DNA of 64,000 nucleotides from Bradyrhizobium guangxiense. GTDB taxonomy: Bacteria > Pseudomonadota > Alphaproteobacteria > Rhizobiales > Xanthobacteraceae. This document shows positions 20,267 through 31,989 of the stretch, in pieces. The number at the start of each line of letters is the position of its first letter. Position 1 is the first letter of the stretch. The stretch is from positions 558,001 through 622,000 of the forward strand of contig NZ_CP022220.1 of NCBI RefSeq assembly GCF_004114915.1, written 5' to 3'. A program made the position numbers and the translations under genes. The notes beneath the pieces were generated by a model. The model saw nothing but the letters and a program-made list of their open reading frames with translations, was not told the origin of the DNA and did not search any database.

Positions 20267-22061
20267 TATAGCGCGACAATCAGGATGAGAGCGCGCATTG
20301 CCTCGCCTTAATTGTTACCGGATGCTGAGCCGTTGCCTCACGTAAATTGCTCCCCTGGATCGGGAACAAGCGGGGGCGCAGATGGGGTGGCTGAGCATGG
20401 CAACGCGGAAGGAACTGACGGCGGCGGCGGGCGCGCGCTATCGGCGTTCGGATCGTGCGAAGAAGGCGCGGATATTAGACGAGTTCGTCGACATCACCGG
20501 ATTCCATCGCAAACATGCGATGCGTCTACTTCGAGGCCAGGAAGACGTAAGCGCAGGCCGACGGGCGCGACGTCGGATCTATAATGAGGCGGAACACAAC
20601 GCGCTCTTGCTGCTTTGGGAGGCGTCAGACCGGATCTGCGGGAAGCGGCTGAAGGCGTTAATGCCTGCGCTGATTGAAGCGATGGAACGGCACGGCCACC
20701 TCGACCTTGCTCCCGAGATCCGCGACAAACTTTTGGCAATGAGTGCTGCGACGATCGACCGCGCGTTGGCACGGGTCCGAGAAGGATTAGGTCGCAAGCG
20801 CCGACGGCACGCGACGCACTCGTTGCGTCGCAGTATTCCAATACGGACGTCGGCAGATTGGAACGATCCGGCGCCGGGGTTCGTCGAGGCTGACCTTGTA
20901 GCGCATAGCGGTCTATCGGCGCGCGGCAGCTTCATCCAGACCCTCGTGCTCACCGACATTGCTACCGGCTGGACGGAGTGCGCTCCTCTGATCGTGCGCG
21001 AACAAACACTGTTGAGCACGGTGTTGACGGAATTGCGCAAACAATTGCCTTTTGCGCTGTCGGCCTCGATACGGACAATGATACGGTGTTCATGAATGAG
21101 ACGCTGAAAGCCTACTGCGATGCGGCCAACATCGTCTTCACGCGTTGCCGGCCCTACCGGAAGAACGACCAGGCGTTCGTCGAGCAGAAGAACGGTGCCG
21201 TCGTGCGCAGGATGGTCGGCTATCGTCGGCTCGAGGGCCTGGAAGCGGCCAAGCTGCTGGCTGAACTCTATCGATCGGCGCGGCTGTTCGTGAACTTCTT
21301 CCAACCCTCATTCAAACTGATGGCCAAGCAGCGCGACGGTGCTCGTGTGCGTAAGACATACAGCGCACCGGCAACGCCACACCAGCGCTTGGCCGCCGAC
21401 GCCCGCACGCCCGATGCGATTCGTCACCATCTCCAAGAAATCTATGCCGCTCTCGACCCGGTCGCGTTGTTGCGCGACATCCGCGGCGCGCAGGAACGCC
21501 TCGCGGCGCTCGCTGATACGCAGCCAATCGCCCATCCTGCTGCGGCATCGCAACCGATCGATCTCTTCCTGGCAAGCCTACGAACCGCCTGGAAAGACGG
21601 AGCTATGCGACCGACGGATCGGCCAATCGTGAAAGCGAAAAGAGGCCGGCGGCGTCCCGACCCGCTCATCCGGGCAACGCTAGATTTGCGAAAATGGTTT
21701 GAAGCCGAGCCTTGGCGGACTGGTAGCGAACTGCTCTCCGGTTGCAGGCGGAATATCCTGGAGCCTATCCGAACAAGCTTCTTCGAACGCTTCAGCGTAG
21801 GCTTAAATCCTGGCGCAGCGAGCAAGCGAACGCGTTGTTGTTCGTTCCTACGGAGGAAACGCTGCTGGGGCATGAGGTCACAACAACCCAATGATGTGGC
21901 AGACGCCAGCGGAGGAGGCCGGGCGCTCCGAAACCCCGGCCATCTCCGCACCCGGCCTCCTCCTCAACCCAAGCCGGGAGCAAAATAAATGAGGCAACCG
22001 ATCGCACTCGGGAGCATCGATAGGTGAGGCAATACGGAGTCTCACCCTGATCGCCGCCGCG
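20267..22061 (+). mobile_element. DDE element (ISNCY-like), copy 2, complete, with 8-bp target duplication
   Basis: Flanked by CACCCCGT at 20,259-20,266 and 22,062-22,069. The ends are imperfect inverted repeats sharing ATCAGG(A/G)TGAGA and, a little inward, ATTGCCTC. Length 1,795 bp. It lies within the reverse transcriptase gene: DGAPGIDGV at 22,070 continues as TFEAIEARG at 20,258 once the element and one duplication are removed. Confidence 0.88.
20397..21988 (+). pseudogene. DDE transposase of the ISNCY-like element, frameshifted
   Basis: Starts MATRKELTAAAGARYRRSDR. The reading breaks near 21,060, where copy 1 reads GCGCTGGTCGG and this copy lacks one G; it resumes as VGLDTDNDTVFMNE. A second change, an extra G near 21,678, extends the C-terminus beyond DPLIR. 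The catalytic Asp-Asp-Glu set is otherwise conserved. The start region here shows what copy 1 at 6.2-7.4 kb has lost. Confidence 0.8.
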
Positions 22062-22069
22062 CACCCCGT

Positions 22070-22238
22070 CTATTCCCGGTGCGCCGTCGTTTTCTTTCGC
22101 CATCTCATACGCTGCGCGCAGGGTCTCCATCTTGCACACGTGGACGTATAGACCCCAGAAACGCCAGGACGGTTCAGCCTTCGCCTTGACGTATAGTCTC
22201 CGCCTCAGGTCTTGCAAATCGATGGACGCCTTTATCAT
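22070..22238 (-). pseudogene. Group II intron reverse transcriptase, N-terminal part
   Basis: Encodes MIKASIDLQDLRRRLYVKAK, WRFWGLYVHVCKMETLRAAY and KENDGAPGIDGV, the standard RT-0/RT-1 start of bacterial group II intron proteins. Interrupted after GIDGV by the element at 20,267-22,061. Confidence 0.85.
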
Positions 22239-22744
22239 CTCGTCCTTGCCTTCCTTACGTTAGAGACATCACAAATGGCAGGGACCCTTTGCTCCACGGG
22301 AGTTACTCCGCTTCATCGCTACTCCAGTCCCGGCCGCCACCTTCTCATCTTCGGTCGATTTCCCGGGATCTCCGGTTATACGACCTACCTTCTTCCGGCG
22401 ATTTCTCTCCGGGATGAAGGCTTCTCCAGTTGCTCGGCATGTCCTTGTCACCGTGCTGTCGCTTTCACCCCGCCGAAATGACCCGTCGTGTCAGTTAGCA
22501 TTCGATGGATCATGCTGCCTTCGCCCCTAAACTGCAGGCTCGACTTTCGGTTTTCAGCATTTTCGAGGCCACAACGCGTTCTCTTTTGATACGGCCCGAT
22601 GACTCGTGGTCTCCCCAAGGGAGTTTTGTCGATAGGCTTCAAAGGTTCTATTTCTATCTCCTCTGCTACCCACACTACGGGGAGCTAACTTTTTCCCCGG
22701 CAGGACTTACTCCTGCTGAACATGCCAGCCTTCGCTGGACGCAC

Positions 22745-23650
22745 AGTTCGGCATGCATATCCCGCTCAACCAAGTGCGAGAGGATCGACCTGCCATTGTC
22801 GACGCTCGCTGACCAGGTCGGCCACGGAACCTTCGCCATCATGCCGCTCTTCCAGCTGATCGAGCGTCATGTACTCGCAGTCGAGCGCCTTCATGGCGAC
22901 GACACCACCATCCGCGTCCTGGCGAAGGGCAAGTGCACGACCCGCCGGAGCTGGAGTTATGGGCGGGATGACCGGCCCTTCGGTGGGCCGGCGCCGCCGG
23001 CTGCGGTCTATTACGCCTCACCCGACCGGCGAGGCCAGCATCCCCAGAGGCATCTGGCCGCCTTCGCCGGCATCCTGCAAGCCGATTGCTATAGCGGCTT
23101 CGAGCCGTTGTTCGACCCGCAAAGGAAAGCGATGCCGATCACGCCGGCATTCTGCTTCGCGCATGCGCGGCGGGGCTTCTTCGAGTTGGCCGATATCGAG
23201 AAGAACGCCAGGGTAGGCAGCAAGGGTAAACCAGCTCCCCGATCGCGCTAAGCCGCTGCTCGACGACATGCACGCCTGGCTGCTGCGCGAGCGAGAAACC
23301 CTCTCGCGCTCCTCCGAGGTCCTGAAGCCCACGAATTACATGCCAGGCGCTGAGCCGACTTTGCCCGCTTCCTCGACGATGGCAGGATCTGCCTCAGCAA
23401 CAACGCCGCCAAAAGAGCGTTGCGCGGCATCGCCTTGGGAAGGCGCAATTGGACCTTCGCCGGCAGCCTGCGCGGCGCCGAACGCGCCGCCATCATGCTG
23501 ACGATGATCACCACCTGTCGTCTTAACGATGTCGATCCCAAAGCCCGGCTCTCCGACGTCCTCGCCCGGATCGCCGATCTTCCCGCTTCGCGTCTGCGCG
23601 AACTGCTGCCTGGGAATGGAAGCTCCCGCGCCAAGCCGACTAACTGTAAC
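22745..23650 (+). pseudogene. tnpC: IS66 transposase TnpC, 3' part (downstream exon)
   Basis: Begins FGMHIPLNQ, then after a frameshift RIDLPLSTLADQVGHGTFAI, LHGDDTTIRVLAKGKCTTRR, YYASPDRRGQHPQRHLAAFA and FCFAHARRGFFELADIEKNA. About 105 bases present in the copy at 43.3 kb are missing near 23,245. A last frame gives RALRGIALGRRNWTFAGSLR and RLNDVDPKARLSDVLARIAD. Together with 18,826-19,006 it is one TnpC split by the intron. Confidence 0.85.
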
Positions 23651-23677
23651 CGGCATGAGCTCCCACGACCGCAGTGA

Positions 23678-24253
23678 TCAGTGAGCGCGGGCGTAGCGGA
23701 TCGGCATCCAGTATTGCCGCAAGGCTTCGACCGCCGTGGGAATATCGGCGTGGGCGTTACGCAGAAGTTTCTTGGTCTCGCGGCCGCTTCGTGGCGGTCC
23801 AAGCAGCGGTCGGCCCTGATCGTCGCGACAGTGCAGCAGGATAGGTAGAAGTAGGCCGTGATTGACGTTGCCGATGTCCAGCAACGGTGCCCACGCCAAT
23901 AGCTTGAGCCGCATCGCGGCGTAGAAGCCTTGGCACCATGGTCGCGGATCGACGTCTCCACTGGGTTTACGCCGGTGCATCGGCGCGAACCTGTCGGGTG
24001 CGGTCGAGAGGGTGTTGCTGATGTCGTTGTGACGCAGGACGACAGCCGATATGGCTGCAAACTCCGGGGTGCCGCCGTGGTTGAAGGCATCGGCATCGAT
24101 GGCGAGCAGCGGGCAGATCCAGTCGAGTGGGCTCATCGACACCGGTCCGGCCACGATTGCGGCGACGTAGCCGTCGAGCATGGGGAGATTGGTGGCGTCA
24201 GGATGCTGATCGACCCTAGCCTGCAGCCATCGCTCGAGCTCCTCGAGTGGCAT
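23678..24253 (-). CDS. UPF0149-family protein, IS66 passenger gene
   Basis: 191 residues starting MPLEELERWLQARVDQHPDA. The N-terminal region LPMLDGYVAAIVAGPVSMSP and the Leu/Asp-rich helices match the UPF0149 (YecA/YgfB-like) family; I see no C-terminal SEC-C zinc motif. Function unknown. It lies 40 bases after the tnpC of the IS66 element at 24.3-26.7 kb, on the same strand, and such genes are known riders of IS66 elements. It is intact although the tnpC beside it is broken. Confidence 0.75.
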   Translation of the reverse strand: MPLEELERWLQARVDQHPDATNLPMLDGYVAAIVAGPVSMSPLDWICPLLAIDADAFNHGGTPEFAAISAVVLRHNDISNTLSTAPDRFAPMHRRKPSGDVDPRPWCQGFYAAMRLKLLAWAPLLDIGNVNHGLLLPILLHCRDDQGRPLLGPPRSGRETKKLLRNAHADIPTAVEALRQYWMPIRYARAH

Positions 24254-24295
24254 CTCGGCTGCGTCATTGACGACGCTGCTTTATGACGACCGGGC

Positions 24296-25845
24296 TCATG
24301 CCGCGGCCTGTGCGGTGCGCTGGCGCGCCGCCTTCCAGTGCCAGGCGAGCAGTTCGCGCAGTTGATGGCTCTTGGTTCCACCGGAGACAATGCGCTCCAG
24401 CACGTCGGTCAGATAGGCTTGCGGATCGAGCTCATGGAGCTTTGCGGTGTTCATGAGCGACGCGAGGATGGCCCAGCTCTCGGCACCGCCTTCGCTCCCG
24501 CTGAACAAGGAGTTGCGTCTTCCCATGGCAATCGGGCGCATGGAACGCTCGACCGTGTTGGAATCGACCTCGACGCGGCCATCGCTGAGAAGCAGCGTCA
24601 GTCCGTCCCAGTGATTGAGCGCATAGTTGATCGCCTCTGTCAGCTTCGATTGGGAAAACAGCTCATCTCAATCAGTAGCGCATTGAGCGCCACCATCAAC
24701 GGGGCGCTCCTGGTGCGGCGGGCGGCCAGCCGCTGCTCCGCACTGCTGCCGCGGATCTCTGCCTCGATCGCATAGACCGCCTGCAGCCGTTCAATCACGT
24801 CGCGCGCGAATGGCGACTGCGTGGACTTGTACACCTCGACGAATTTGCGTCGAGCATGGACGAGACAAAAGGCGAGCTGGATCGCGCCGCCATGACGGCG
24901 GGCCACGGCCTTGTAGGCGGCATAACCGTCCACCTGCAGAACGCCGCAAAAGCCCGTCAACTGTCCGGCGATCTCCTCGGTGCCGCGGCCGTCGGCGAAT
25001 ACGTAGGTAACCGCCGGCGGCGAGGGGCCACCCCATGGCCGGTGATCCATAGCATGCGCCCAGAACTGGCAGATGCGGGGACGATGTCGTCCTGGATCAA
25101 GCACCGGCATCGGCGTCTCGTCGCAGAACACGCGCGGCGCAGCCTGAATGATCCGCAGCTACAGCTCATAAAGGCTCCTGAGCCACAAGGCGGTACGTTT
25201 GACCCAACCGCGAGTGTCGCGCGGTCAAGATGGATGCCGTGGCCGGCCAGGATCTGAACTTACCGGTACAGCGGCAAATACCAGGCGAACTTCGAGACCA
25301 CCATATGGCTCACGAGGGCCGTCGAGGCCATACCGCCCTCAATCAGGCGCGGCAGCACTTTGGCTGGACCGCGCCATCGGTGCAGCCGCGGCAGCCGTAT
25401 TTGGGACGGATCGTGCGCAGCACGCGCAGGAGCGCCGGGATCACGTTCAACACCTCGCTGACGTCCTCGCCGATCTTGTGAGGCTGGCCCTGGCAGCACG
25501 GGCAGGCCGTCACCTCCGGCTCCAGGACCTGCTCACAGCGCGGCAGATGCTTGGGCAACGCGCCGATGTTGCGGCGCGCCTTCTTACGTAGCTTATCGGA
25601 CGGCTTCACCGCAGGTGCATCGTCGTTGGCAGCTGCAGGCGGCGTGACACTGGTCTCAAGATCGTCAAGCTCAAGCGCAAGCTGTTCGGCCACGAGCGTG
25701 GCAAGGCGTTCCGAGCGCTTCCCGAAGATCATCTCCTTGAGCGTCTGCACCGCAACACGCAGCTTCTCGTTCTGGCGTCGAGCGCGAGCACCATCTCCGT
25801 TAGAGCGGCTGGATCAGTCGGAAACGTCCCGGGGCGTATCGCCAT
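24296..25845 (-). pseudogene. tnpC: IS66 transposase TnpC, frameshifted
   Basis: Begins MAIRPGTFPTDPAALTEMVL at 25,845. A missing base near 25,775 precedes KLRVAVQTLKEMIFGKRSER; the zinc-ribbon region ACPCCQGQPHKIGEDV follows, further breaks near 25,350 and 25,150, then FCDETPMPVLDPG, GFCGVLQVDGYAAYKAVARR and FCLVHARRKFVEVY, a gap near 24,640, and the end MRPIAMGRRNSLFSGSEGGA to HWKAARQRTAQAAA. Order and content are of a full TnpC with at least four lesions. With tnpB, tnpA and the UPF0149 gene it forms one IS66 element. Confidence 0.85.
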
Positions 25846-25894
25846 AAATGGACCATACCTCCGCGCGCGCAGGCTCCAGCGAAATCCTCTCCTC

Positions 25895-26248
25895 TCAGCC
25901 GACAATTGCCGGCTGCTTCACGAGCTTGGCCGAGACGCGCGTCCACTCGAGTCCGTCGAGCAGCATTGCGAGCTGTGTCGCACTGAGATGCACCACGCCT
26001 TCGCGGATCAGCGACCAGGTGAAGTGCCCCTGGTGCAACCACTTCGTCACCAGCACCATGCCGCTGCCGTCCCACGCCAGAAGCTTCACTCTGTCCGTGC
26101 GTTTGCTGCGGAACACGAAGACGTCACCACAATACGGATTCGCACGCAGCGCTTCGCTCACCAGTGCCGACAGTGTATGCACCGACTTGCGGAAATCGAC
26201 CGGCTGTGTCGCCAGCACCACCTTGAGGTCAGAGCGTAGCGCAATCAC
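25895..26248 (-). CDS. tnpB: IS66 accessory protein TnpB
   Basis: 117 residues, full length and intact: VVLATQPVDFRKSVHTLSAL, DVFVFRSKRTDRVKLLAWDG, GMVLVTKWLHQGHFTW. TnpB is needed for IS66 transposition but its exact role is not clear. Overlaps the tnpA stop by four bases. Confidence 0.93.
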   Translation of the reverse strand: MIALRSDLKVVLATQPVDFRKSVHTLSALVSEALRANPYCGDVFVFRSKRTDRVKLLAWDGSGMVLVTKWLHQGHFTWSLIREGVVHLSATQLAMLLDGLEWTRVSAKLVKQPAIVG

Positions 26249-26676
26249 CGGATACCCCGAAGCGCCGCCAGCACGGTCGACAGCGTCGCCAGCTCAACGC
26301 CCGGCTCGACCCGGATGCGCGCCCCGTTCACCTCGATCTCGACAACTCCGCAAACCTTGGCCGGCGGCGCGGCGATCTCCAAAGGCCTCGTCTGTAGCCC
26401 GGAAATACGTTCATGCTCGCCCGCTGTCCCGCGATCGATCCCCGGACCAATTGGGATTGGCACGAAGTTCGGTGCCTTGCCCCCCACCGCCGCCGCAACT
26501 TGGCGGCGCCACACCGTAAGCAGCCCGCGCGAAACGCCATTGCGCCGCGCAACCTCGGAGATGTTCGCACCCTCCTCAAAGCTCTCTGCCACGATCCGGG
26601 CCTTCTCCTCGCTAGTCCACCGACGCCGTCGGCGCTCCCCGGTGATCACTGAGCGTGCTGCCGGTTTGATGGACAC
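26245..26676 (-). CDS. tnpA: IS66 accessory protein TnpA
   Basis: 143 residues, intact. N-terminal HTH: RRRRWTSEEKARIVAESFEE then ISEVARRNGVSRGLLTVWRR; C-terminal VVEIEVNGARIRVEPGVELA. Start ATG at 26,676 (MSIKPAARS). First gene of the IS66 operon tnpA-tnpB-tnpC-UPF0149. Confidence 0.92.
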   Translation of the reverse strand: MSIKPAARSVITGERRRRRWTSEEKARIVAESFEEGANISEVARRNGVSRGLLTVWRRQVAAAVGGKAPNFVPIPIGPGIDRGTAGEHERISGLQTRPLEIAAPPAKVCGVVEIEVNGARIRVEPGVELATLSTVLAALRGIR

Positions 26677-26680
26677 CCCG

Positions 26681-26775
26681 TTAAGCTAATCCCACCTTGC
26701 GCTCCATCTCGACCGAGCTGATATAGCCGATGGCCGAGTGTCCGCGGTGTTCGTTGTACAACAACGTTTGAGAAC
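26681..26775 (-). pseudogene. IS3-family orfB, C-terminal scrap
   Basis: Encodes YNEHRGHSAIGYISSVEMER and stop, the universal end of IS3-type integrase cores. It abuts the IS66 end on one side and the serine recombinase element on the other. Confidence 0.75.
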
Positions 26776-26849
26776 GGCCACAGGACCGTTCTTCGCGAGG
26801 TTCTTTATCGGCATCATCCATGGTTTGGGCGCCGAGTTTGCGTTCATGG

Positions 26850-27114
26850 AGCCGTCGACAAGGCTTTGATGTTGTTTTTCGCTGCACCTTGGACGGATCG
26901 CAAGGAGATCGTTGGCTGGAAGTGCCAGCAGGGATGTTCGACCGGACGGCATGCCCTGACGCCGAGCTTTTGACAGCTCAACCGTTTGTCAGCATCGATG
27001 CGCTTGCGGCGCTTTCTGCGCTTCTCGATCTGGCGTTGAAGGATCGAACGCCATCAGCTGCCCTGCTTTCTGGCGCATCCAGAGGCTCTCACGGTCAGAA
27101 TCGGGGAGCGACTC
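26850..27114 (+). pseudogene. Accessory ORF of the recombinase element, truncated
   Basis: The frame encodes GFDVVFRCTLDG, RWLEVPAGMFDRTACPDAEL and PFVSIDALAALSALLDLAL. Small proteins of this kind precede large serine recombinases in rhizobial elements; I do not know the function. The 5' end is cut by IS3 sequence at about 26,830. Confidence 0.4.
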
Positions 27115-27351
27115 ATGTCACGCCAGACGGCAATGCCAGGGAGCGGATACCGACACAATCAACAACCGCGGCCGCAGCAGATGGATCTGTTCGGGAGCGG
27201 CCTGTCGAGCGGCGCCACCGGTGCGCCCACATGGTCGGAGCTTCCGGCGGAAGCGCAGGCGGCCCTTACGAGTCTGATGACGCAGTTGATCCTCGACCAT
27301 GCCGCGACGACAGCGACGCCGCGCGCGAAGGAGGTCGGTCATGATCTCTGA
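27115..27351 (+). CDS. Small protein upstream of serine recombinase
   Basis: 78 residues starting MSRQTAMPGSGYRHNQQPRP and ending TATPRAKEVGHDL. It overlaps the recombinase start by 10 bases, and the recombinase SD AAGGAGG lies within its 3' end, so the two are translationally coupled. Proline- and glutamine-rich N-terminus; no family recognised. Confidence 0.5.
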   Translation: MSRQTAMPGSGYRHNQQPRPQQMDLFGSGLSSGATGAPTWSELPAEAQAALTSLMTQLILDHAATTATPRAKEVGHDL

Positions 27352-29766
27352 CAAGGTCAGGCCTCATCATCTGGAGAAGGGGATACTTTACGTGCGTCAA
27401 TCCTCAGCACATCAGGTGCTACACAATCGCGAGAGCGGCGCGTTGCAATACGCCATGCGGGACCGACTGACGGCACTCGGATGGTCAGAGGTTGAAGTGA
27501 TCGATGATGATCTCGGTCGCTCAGCCGCCGGCGGCGTACAACGCGCCGGCTTCGAGCGGATGGTAGCGGAGGTTTGCCTCGGTAAAGTTGGTGCGGTTTG
27601 CGCCCGCGAAGTCTCGCGCTTCGCTCGCAACAGACGGGATTGGCAGCAACTCATCGAGATGTGCCGCGTGGTCGATACCGTTCTGATCGATCAGGAGACG
27701 ATCTACGCGCCAAGGCACGGTAACGATCGCCTGTTGCTCGGGCTCAAGGGCAGCCTCAACGAGTACGAGCTGGATCTGTTGCGCCAGCGCTCGCTCTCGG
27801 CCCGCTACGAGAAGGCGCGCCGGGGCGAGTTGGTTGTGGCAGCGCCCGTCGGCTTCGTGAAGGCCGGCGACCGTTATGAGAAAGATCCGGATCGGCGTGT
27901 CCAGGAGCGATCAAGCTGGTGTTCGACAAGGTCGAGGAACTCGGCAGCGCGCGACCGTTCTGCTGGCTCCACGAGTACAATCTCGATCTGCCGGTGAAGC
28001 GGACCAACGGCGCAACGGCCTGGCGGCGACCGAGCTACTCCGCCATCCACCGGATCATTGAGAACCCGGTCTACGGCGGCGCCTATGCCTATGGTAAGAC
28101 GGCTGTCGCGGCGGGATACAGCGCCGTGGGTGTGAGCGTGAAGATCCGCCGCAGGCGCGGAGCGAATGGCTGGCGCTGAAGCCCAACACCCACGACGGGT
28201 ATGTGAGCTGGGAGAGGTTCGAGGCGATCCGCACCATGGTCAGCAGCAACGCTCCCACCGGTCGGCATCACGGCGCGCCCAAGCATGGTGACGCGCTGCT
28301 GGCCGGTCTGATCCGGTGCAAGCGCTGCGGTCGCAAGCTCACACTCCGGTACTCCGGCATGAACCACCATATCCCGCGCTATAGCTGTAGCCGCGCCTGG
28401 ATGGACAATGGCGGCCCTCACTGCATCGGCTTCGGCGGACTGCCCGTCGATGATGCAATCGAGGAAGCACTGCTTGGCGTCATCGGTCCGGGCGCTATCG
28501 CCGCCGCAACCGCTGCCGCCAAGGAAGCCAGGGGAACGGCGCGATCAGGTGCGCGATGCTCTCAGTCGCGATCTCGAAGCGGCGCGCTATGCCGCCGACC
28601 AGGCTTTTCCGGCAATACGATGCCGCTGACCCCGCGAGCCGGCTGGTGGCGGGCGAGCTTGGAGCGCGCTGGAACAGGACGCTCGCTCACGCAGCGGAGG
28701 TCGAGGGCAAAATCGCCACGCATAATGCGGCGATGCCTGCCCCCATTGCTGATCCAGCCTCGCTCGGCGTTCTGGCCTCGAACCTCAGAACGGTCTGGGA
28801 TGCGCCGACGACGGATGCTCGCCTCAAGAAGCGCATTGTGCGCACCCTCATCCATGAGGTCGTAGCCGATATCGATGATGCGGCCTCCGAGATCGTCCTC
28901 GTCGTCCACTGGGTTGGCGGCGTTCACAGCGAGATACGCCTGCCCAAGCGTGAGCAAGCGCGCTATGAGGCCACTCGGGCTCGTCGGCGATATGAGGCTG
29001 TCGATCCCGACAATCGCCTGGTCGCCGGCGAGCTGGAGCGACGTTGGAATGAACGTCTGCTGGCCGTCCGCGCGCTCGAGGAAGAGCGCGGTGCACTGTT
29101 GGCCAAGCCGGAGAGTCCTCTGAGCGAGGCGGATCGCGAGCGGCTGCTTGCGCTTGGCTCCGATTTGGAGCGGGCCTGGAACAGTCCTGGGGCGACGCCT
29201 GCCACGCGCAAGGGGATCATCCGAACCTTAATCCACGAAATCGTTGTATGCGTCGGCGATGCGGCAATTGAGCTTGTGATCCACTGGCAGGGCGGCGATC
29301 ACACAGCGCTAGAGACCAGAAAGAACCGCACGGGCCAACACCGCTGGAGCACATCCGCAGATGTCATCGATCTCCTGCGTGTTCTGGCACGCCAGATGCC
29401 CGACGGCACGATCGCGGCGGTCCTCGACCGAGCGGCAAGTCGACGGGGCACGGTAACAGCTGGACCCGCGCCCGCGTTCGTCACTTGCGCAACCAGCAAG
29501 CTATCGCACCCTACCGGGAAGGCGAACGCATGGAGAGAGGAGAAATTACTCTGGATGAAGCCGCCGCTGCGTTGACGGTCAGCCCATCGACGGTTCGCCG
29601 TCTGATCGCGGAGCGAAGCTTGCCCGCGCACCAGCTGTGCAAGGGCGCACCCTGGGTGATCAAGGCGCCTGATCTGGAGCACCCCGAGGTCAGGAACGCC
29701 GCGCAGGCGCGGCGCTTCCGGCGCCCGTCGTCTGGCGATCTCCGCCAAAGAGAGCTTGAACTATAA
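27342..29766 (+). pseudogene. Large serine recombinase, frameshifted, with duplicated C-terminal domain
   Basis: Starts MISDKVRPHHLEKGILYVRQ; the resolvase domain has the expected Ser in YVRQSS and continues REVSRFARNRRDWQQLIEMC, then NEYELDLLRQRSLSARYEKA. The recombinase domain and zinc ribbon follow (IENPVYGGAYAYGKTAV, LLAGLIRCKRCGRKLTLRYS). Single-base indels near 27,911, 28,160, 28,540, 28,605 and 29,500 break the frame. The C-terminal coiled-coil/beta unit occurs twice: RQYDAADPASRLVAGELGAR to LVVHWVGGVHSEIRLP, and again RRYEAVDPDNRLVAGELERR to LVIHWQGGDHTALETRKNRT. It ends in an excisionase-like HTH (LDEAAAALTVSPSTVRRLIA). Confidence 0.85.
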
Positions 29767-29794
29767 TGGCATAACGAGGTGGGCAGTATGAATC

Positions 29795-30141
29795 GGACTC
29801 GGGCGGCCCGAACAGGAGCAAATTGGCACCCTTACCCAACCAGCTGTCACCGGCGGCGAGCGCCATCACCTGCGCCTTGGAGATCATCGGCACGGCCTCG
29901 AAGTCGAAGCCGCCGAAGGTCTTCCCAGCAGACAGCCGCGCCTCGACGAGATGGCGCTCGGTGAGCCGGCGACCGCGTTCGGCGATCTCGTGCTCGGCAA
30001 TGGTGGCGAGGAAGCGGGCCGCTGGCCAACCTTCCTTGTCGGACTGCTCGGCAAATTGCGCCCACAGCACCTTGATGGCCGGGAGGCGGAGCTCGTTGAG
30101 CAACAGATTGAGGCGCGCGGTATCAACGGTATTGGCTACGC

Positions 30142-30145
<4 letters not shown>
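29795..30145 (-). pseudogene. istB: IS21 IstB, N-terminal half
   Basis: Encodes MSVANTVDTARLNLLLNELR to GANLLLFGPP, ending within the Walker A motif, where the serine recombinase element begins. Close relative of the intact istB at 1,964-2,776. Confidence 0.85.
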
Positions 30146-31691
<1,546 letters not shown>

Positions 31692-31728
31692 TGACGAAAC
31701 AGTGGATCAACATGCCGTAAGCCCTGTG

Positions 31729-31849
31729 CAAAAAAGCGGGCTTCCTGCCCGAACTATTTATTGGGAACGGCGTGCGCGGATCTCATCATGGCGTGGCTGC
31801 AACAGCAGTCCACTCGCGAGAGGCCGGATACATTTATGCAACTGGAAGC
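31729..31849. repeat. IS110 3'-flank repeat, copy 2
   Basis: Directly downstream of the IS110 C-terminal half, about 90 percent identical to 531-652. It probably belongs to the non-coding right end of that IS110, possibly a bridge-RNA region. Confidence 0.6.
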
Positions 31850-31986
31850 GCTGCATCGCGAATCCGTGCCAGATGGTCGGCTCGAGGACACGCCTGATCA
31901 ATCAGACGCGGGCTTTCTGCCTCGAGTACGGTGTACCTTTGCGTCAGGGTGCCGGAATATTCAATCTCGAGTTGCCGCGCGTTTGA
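31838..31986 (+). pseudogene. IS110 transposase, middle fragment (+ strand)
   Basis: Encodes MVGSRTRLINQTRAFCLEYG and VPLRQGAGIFNLELPRV, the segment that in IS110 proteins joins the N-terminal catalytic half to the C-terminal half. It is cut at 31,986. Confidence 0.7.
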
Positions 31987-31989
31987 ATG

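Larger units (their letters stand above)
19007..22744 (-). mobile_element. Group II intron inserted antisense in IS66 tnpC, itself interrupted by an IS
   Basis: Read on the minus strand the insert begins GTGCGTCCAGCG, a typical 5' end (GTGCG), and ends in CCTCGACCCCAC (AY). Removing it restores the tnpC reading exactly. It contains about 500 bases of structured 5' RNA sequence (22,239-22,744), an intron-encoded reverse transcriptase and a short 3' part. A possible domain V lies near 19,060-19,100. The intron opposes tnpC transcription, so splicing could not rescue tnpC mRNA. The insertion at 20,267-22,061 splits it further. Confidence 0.85.
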
